A DNA stretch of 8,127 nucleotides, taken from contig CAZBWI010000012.1 in assembly GCA_964495825.1 (NCBI GenBank), forward strand, positions 1-8,127, read 5' to 3'. A program made the position numbers and the translations under genes. This DNA comes from CAJBLF01 sp964495825. Lineage in GTDB: Bacteria; Patescibacteriota; Gracilibacteria; Absconditabacterales; Absconditicoccaceae. The first letter of the stretch is position 1; each line of letters opens with the position of its first letter. Below, piece after piece: positions 7,638-8,127 of this stretch. The notes beneath the pieces were generated by a model. That model made no database searches. It was not told where the DNA came from and saw only the letters and a list, made by a program, of their open reading frames with translations.

Positions 7638-7662
7638 ACTTTCCCGTTAAGTTTTCAAGAGG

Positions 7663-7668
7663 ATTATA
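7663..7668 (-). promoter_or_regulatory. Candidate -10 box for nusA
   Basis: The minus strand reads TATAAT, 83 bases upstream of the nusA ATG. No convincing -35 is found at the expected spacing (TTCGAA at 17 bases). A transcript from here would include the hairpin at 7618-7637. Confidence 0.3.
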
Positions 7669-7694
7669 GTTTCTAAAAATTTAAGTTCGAAATG

Positions 7695-7733
7695 CACAGG
7701 AAGTAAATATAAGCAAAAGTATTTATTTCCGTG
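7695..7733 (+). repeat. Hairpin directly upstream of the transposase gene
   Basis: GGAAGTAAATA (7699-7709) pairs with TATTTATTTCC (7720-7730), with one G-T pair. CAC (7695-7697) pairs with GTG (7731-7733), leaving A7698 bulged, so there are 14 pairs around a 10-base loop. The stem ends 9 bases before the ATG at 7743. Some insertion sequences use such leader stems to limit translation of read-through transcripts; that role is inferred here. Confidence 0.5.
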
Positions 7734-7742
7734 AGATGGAAA

Positions 7743-8127
7743 ATGGCGCATACACAGTTATCTAAAGAAGAAAGAGAACTTATAGCAATACATTACAGTC
7801 AATGATCGAGTTATGCTGCAATAGGTAGAATTATAGGTCGTCCACATACAACAGTAAAGAGAGAAATATAGCGTAATGGAACTGATGATCGATCAAAAGT
7901 TTGCATTAAGTATTCATGTTTCTTGGCTGATGCAAGAAGCAAAGAAAGGAAGATCAAAGCGAATCGTAAACGTAAGAAACTCCTTAAAACGCATTGGTTA
8001 CGTGAATTTATACACAAGAAATTAGCTAGTAAAGAAGAATCATGGGCACCAGATACATTAGCAAAACGCCTAAAGAATGAGAGATGAATAACAATATCAT
8101 GAACTACTATTTATTCTTTTATACATA
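7743..8127 (+). pseudogene. IS30-family transposase, N-terminal part, interrupted by in-frame UAG
   Basis: The frame starts MAHTQLSKEERELIAIHYSQ and continues with the IS30 helix-turn-helix (SYAAIGRIIGRPHTTVKREI). It then shows the SWAPDTLAKRLK region and the ITIS-G-TTIY segment, which precede the DDE catalytic core in this family. The window ends before the catalytic residues. Three UGA codons (7803, 8085, 8100) sit in the frame. The first two match glycines commonly conserved in IS30 proteins, so the gene is adapted to the UGA-glycine code. An in-frame UAG at 7869-7871 (codon 43) falls in KREI-stop-RNG, where the family usually has Lys or another polar residue. A single AAG-to-TAG change would explain it. 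The frame is otherwise open on both sides, so decay looks recent. Read-through or an internal start are alternatives, but no in-frame ATG or GTG follows closely. Transposases of this family move the element by a DDE mechanism with short terminal repeats. Confidence 0.85.

Larger units (their letters stand above)
7674..8127 (+). mobile_element. IS30-family insertion sequence, left part, cut by the window end
   Basis: The element is recognised from its transposase. Its left end is not fixed. The stretch at about 7674-7697 (AAAAATTTAAGTTCGAAATGCAC) lies about 45 bases before the gene and is a plausible terminal inverted repeat by position. The right end is outside the window, so no matching repeat or target duplication can be checked. 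Confidence 0.5.

Noticed and set aside
7811..8017. A minus-strand ORF within the transposase
   Set aside because: It is the antisense shadow of the IS30 coding frame and shows no recognisable features.

Overview
The window comes from a bacterium that reads UGA as glycine (genetic code 25). This points to the candidate phyla Absconditabacteria (SR1) or Gracilibacteria (BD1-5); I cannot separate the two from this sequence. Seven of the eight genes contain in-frame UGA codons, 17 in total. Several sit where the protein family has an invariant or near-invariant glycine: MutL DNGxGI, MutL GTxVxVxDLF, a lipobox G-C, and the NusA and IS30 glycines. No gene ends at UGA; the seven complete genes stop at UAA (five) or UAG (two). 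Read with the standard code, most of these genes would look like strings of broken fragments. Base composition is AT-rich and no start codon has a strong Shine-Dalgarno sequence.

Layout. Positions 1-222 are non-coding, with a strong inverted repeat, a cluster of TGACATT motifs and a good sigma70-type promoter. That promoter drives an isochorismatase-like cysteine hydrolase (223-729, +). A bidirectional terminator (748-786) separates it from nrdR (820-1254, -), the ribonucleotide reductase regulator. Upstream on the minus strand are three closely spaced genes that probably form an operon, transcribed from 4617 to 1406. They encode a small single-pass membrane protein, a SlyD-like FKBP prolyl isomerase lipoprotein, and a 733-residue protein of no family I recognise. 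mutL (4797-6506, +) runs divergently from this cluster, behind a nested inverted repeat. It converges on nusA (6551-7579, -), with a shared bidirectional terminator (6506-6531). The window ends inside an IS30-family element whose transposase (7743 onward, +) carries an in-frame UAG and three UGA-glycine codons.

Taken together, most of this is housekeeping content: mismatch repair, transcription elongation, and nucleotide-pool control. It is combined with one lineage-restricted surface or membrane cluster and one decaying insertion sequence. The items most worth following up are the recoding, the unrecognised 733-residue protein with its lipoprotein and membrane neighbours, and the IS30 element, which is already adapted to the UGA-glycine code.
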